Source: a virus
IMG/VR virus record: IMGVR_UViG_3300011116_001105
Location: 1 to 21,971 of that record
DNA: 21,971 nt
Direction: 5' to 3' (one strand)
The position numbers and the translations under genes were made by a program. Under the pieces are notes generated by a model. The model searched no databases. It was not told the origin of the DNA and saw only the letters and a list, made by a program, of their open reading frames with translations. This document shows positions 21,401 to 21,971 of the stretch, piece by piece (position 1 is the stretch's first letter; the number at the start of each line of letters is the position of its first letter).

Positions 21401-21486
21401 GGGTTGCTATACTGCTAAATACGCAGTCCAGACTGTAAATCTGGCGCAGAAATGCTGGCTAGGAGAGTTACCTAGGCAACCCACCA
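21401..21486 (+). other. tRNA-Tyr(GUA)-like cloverleaf embedded in the large RNA
   Basis: 86 nt, as long as a normal bacterial tRNA-Tyr. Acceptor GGGTTGC (21401-21407) pairs perfectly with GCAACCC (21476-21482), followed by A and an encoded CCA. D-like arm ACTGC/GCAGT (21411-21427) with loop TAAATAC. Anticodon arm CCAGA-CTGTAAA-TCTGG (21428-21444) with anticodon GTA. A 14-nt variable region (21445-21458) with a GCA-GAAA-TGC mini-hairpin, as in class II tRNAs. T-like arm CTAGG/CCTAG (21459-21475). The D-loop lacks the GG pair and the T-loop reads AGAGTTA instead of TTCRANY, so the normal tRNA elbow cannot form. It may be a mimic, a diverged tRNA or a decayed one. Confidence 0.75.
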
Positions 21487-21518
21487 ATTCAGTTATTAAG
21501 TATTTCTTAATAACTTGT

Positions 21519-21597
21519 GCGGCTGTCTGTCAAAAGGTTATTGGTTAGGTTCAAGAAAATTTGACGAGATTGTGATTCGATTCATAAAGCCGCTCCA
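21519..21597 (+). other. Possible second tRNA-like domain (acceptor, T-arm-like hairpin, CCA)
   Basis: GCGGCT (21519-21524) pairs with AGCCGC (21588-21593), followed by T and CCA. Just inside, TTGTG/CATAA (21570-21574 with 21583-21587) closes a loop containing TTCGATT, a canonical T-loop sequence with one extra A. GTCAAA (21529-21534) pairs with TTTGAC (21560-21565) where D and anticodon arms would be, with a 25-nt loop. The 79-nt length is tRNA-sized. It has no proper anticodon arm, so it is closer to a tRNA-like domain than to a tRNA. Confidence 0.4.
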
Positions 21598-21766
21598 AAA
21601 TTTTACAAAGCGGCGCTAAAGTAGTTCTGGTAAATTAAAATCTCTTAAATCCAGCCGTATGACGATATGGTTTACAAGACCCAACACTGCCGAAAAGGTC
21701 GCTCCTTTTTACAAGTGCGAGGTTGCTTCCATGAGGAGGGAAGTTAGTTCCGCTCCGTAAGATTTT

Positions 21767-21790
21767 AAAGGTGTCGAATTCGACACCTTT
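21767..21790 (+). repeat. 24-bp perfect palindrome
   Basis: AAAGGTGTCG, AATT, CGACACCTTT form a perfect inverted repeat. In RNA it gives a 10-bp hairpin with a self-complementary AAUU loop. Downstream T content is short (TTTTAG), so it is not a convincing terminator. Confidence 0.85.
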
Positions 21791-21971
21791 TAGAACTAGA
21801 ATAGTCCTGAGTGCATACGGGACTTAAAATCAGTTGTGCGCTTAACTCTGTGAAGCGGAGACGAGGGAATAAGCCAAGAATCGCACCAGCTCATCTATTA
21901 TTGGATGGGAACGAACTTTTGGAGGGCGAGACAAAGCGGGGCTGTGCGACATTGGTATCGGCTGCGTGATG

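Larger units (their letters stand above)
21079..21971 (+). ncRNA. Giant structured noncoding RNA (GOLLD/ROOL-like candidate), 3' end outside window
   Basis: At least 890 nt without a credible gene, clearly richer in GC than the coding DNA around it, behind a perfect promoter. Strong helices include GCCTT/AAGGC hairpins at 21105-21121 and 21322-21338, CTTAATTTG/CAAATTAAG at 21191-21212, a complete cloverleaf at 21401-21486, a 10-bp hairpin at 21491-21515, a 12-nt-arm palindrome at 21767-21790, AGTCC/GGACT at 21803-21824, and TCGCAC(C)AGC at 21881-21890 with GCTGTGCGA at 21941-21949. Giant ornate RNAs of phages (GOLLD, ROOL) have this size and setting, and I recall tRNAs in or beside some GOLLD RNAs. 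I could not match a family consensus by eye, so the class stays open. Confidence 0.75.

Noticed and set aside
21079-21971. Group I or group II intron, RNase P RNA or tmRNA as identity of the large RNA
   Set aside because: I could not find the group I P/Q/R/S core, a group II domain V, the RNase P core or a tag reading frame; the promoter at the 5' end also argues against an intron.
1-21971. CRISPR array, insertion sequence or attachment site
   Set aside because: No regularly spaced repeats, transposase or integrase were seen on either strand.

Overview
The window is a stretch of a very AT-rich tailed-phage (or prophage) genome. TGA, TAA and TAG all behave as ordinary stops, so the code looks standard. 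The packaging and head genes follow the HK97/PBSX pattern (gp3-like small terminase, PBSX-type large terminase, HK97 portal, MuF protein, S78 protease, HK97 capsid, phiE125 gp8-like connector, SPP1 gp16-like joining protein). Similar gene sets are common in siphoviruses and prophages of Gram-negative bacteria, and the small capsid-adjacent proteins recall alphaproteobacterial phages. The host cannot be fixed from the sequence. No integrase, repressor, tail or clear lysis gene is visible, so lifestyle is undecided.

Layout. (1) 1-9807, minus strand: the morphogenesis operon, read leftward from the small terminase to a head-tail joining protein cut by the window edge. A hairpin terminator at 1471-1500 separates the capsid genes from the connector genes. 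(2) 4139-5327: a short plus-strand cassette inserted between the protease and MuF genes. It has its own likely promoter, an unknown protein, a proteasome/HslV-like Ntn hydrolase and a frameshifted small gene. (3) 9808-10583: the divergent control region, with a structured RNA or leader of about 460 nt on the minus strand and a promoter for the rightward operon. (4) 10584-13690, plus strand: small early genes, mostly unknown, with one DUF3560 protein and three tiny translationally coupled membrane proteins. (5) 13691-14003: a GC-richer, highly base-paired regulatory RNA whose C5 hairpin loop could pair with the ribosome binding site of the next gene. (6) 14004-20979: the replication module (PD-(D/E)XK nuclease, replication initiator, DnaB-type helicase), then accessory genes including a DUF551 protein, a RlaP-type nucleotidyltransferase and a stand-alone receiver-like protein. 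(7) 20980-21971: a perfect consensus sigma70-type promoter followed by at least 890 nt of densely structured noncoding RNA running off the window.

The terminal RNA is the most striking element. It carries an 86-nt tRNA-Tyr-like cloverleaf with a GUA anticodon and encoded CCA, but without the usual D-loop GG and T-loop TTC. A second partial tRNA-like domain follows, along with repeated anticodon-arm-like hairpins and a 24-bp palindrome. Size, phage context, strong promoter and embedded tRNA-like domain resemble the 'giant ornate' phage RNAs (GOLLD, ROOL). Assignment to a family needs a covariance-model search that could not be run here.

The leftward operon packages DNA and builds the head. 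The rightward operon takes over replication. The three structured RNA regions sit at the start of the leftward operon, in the middle of the early operon and at the right end of the window, which suggests that RNA-level control is prominent in this phage.
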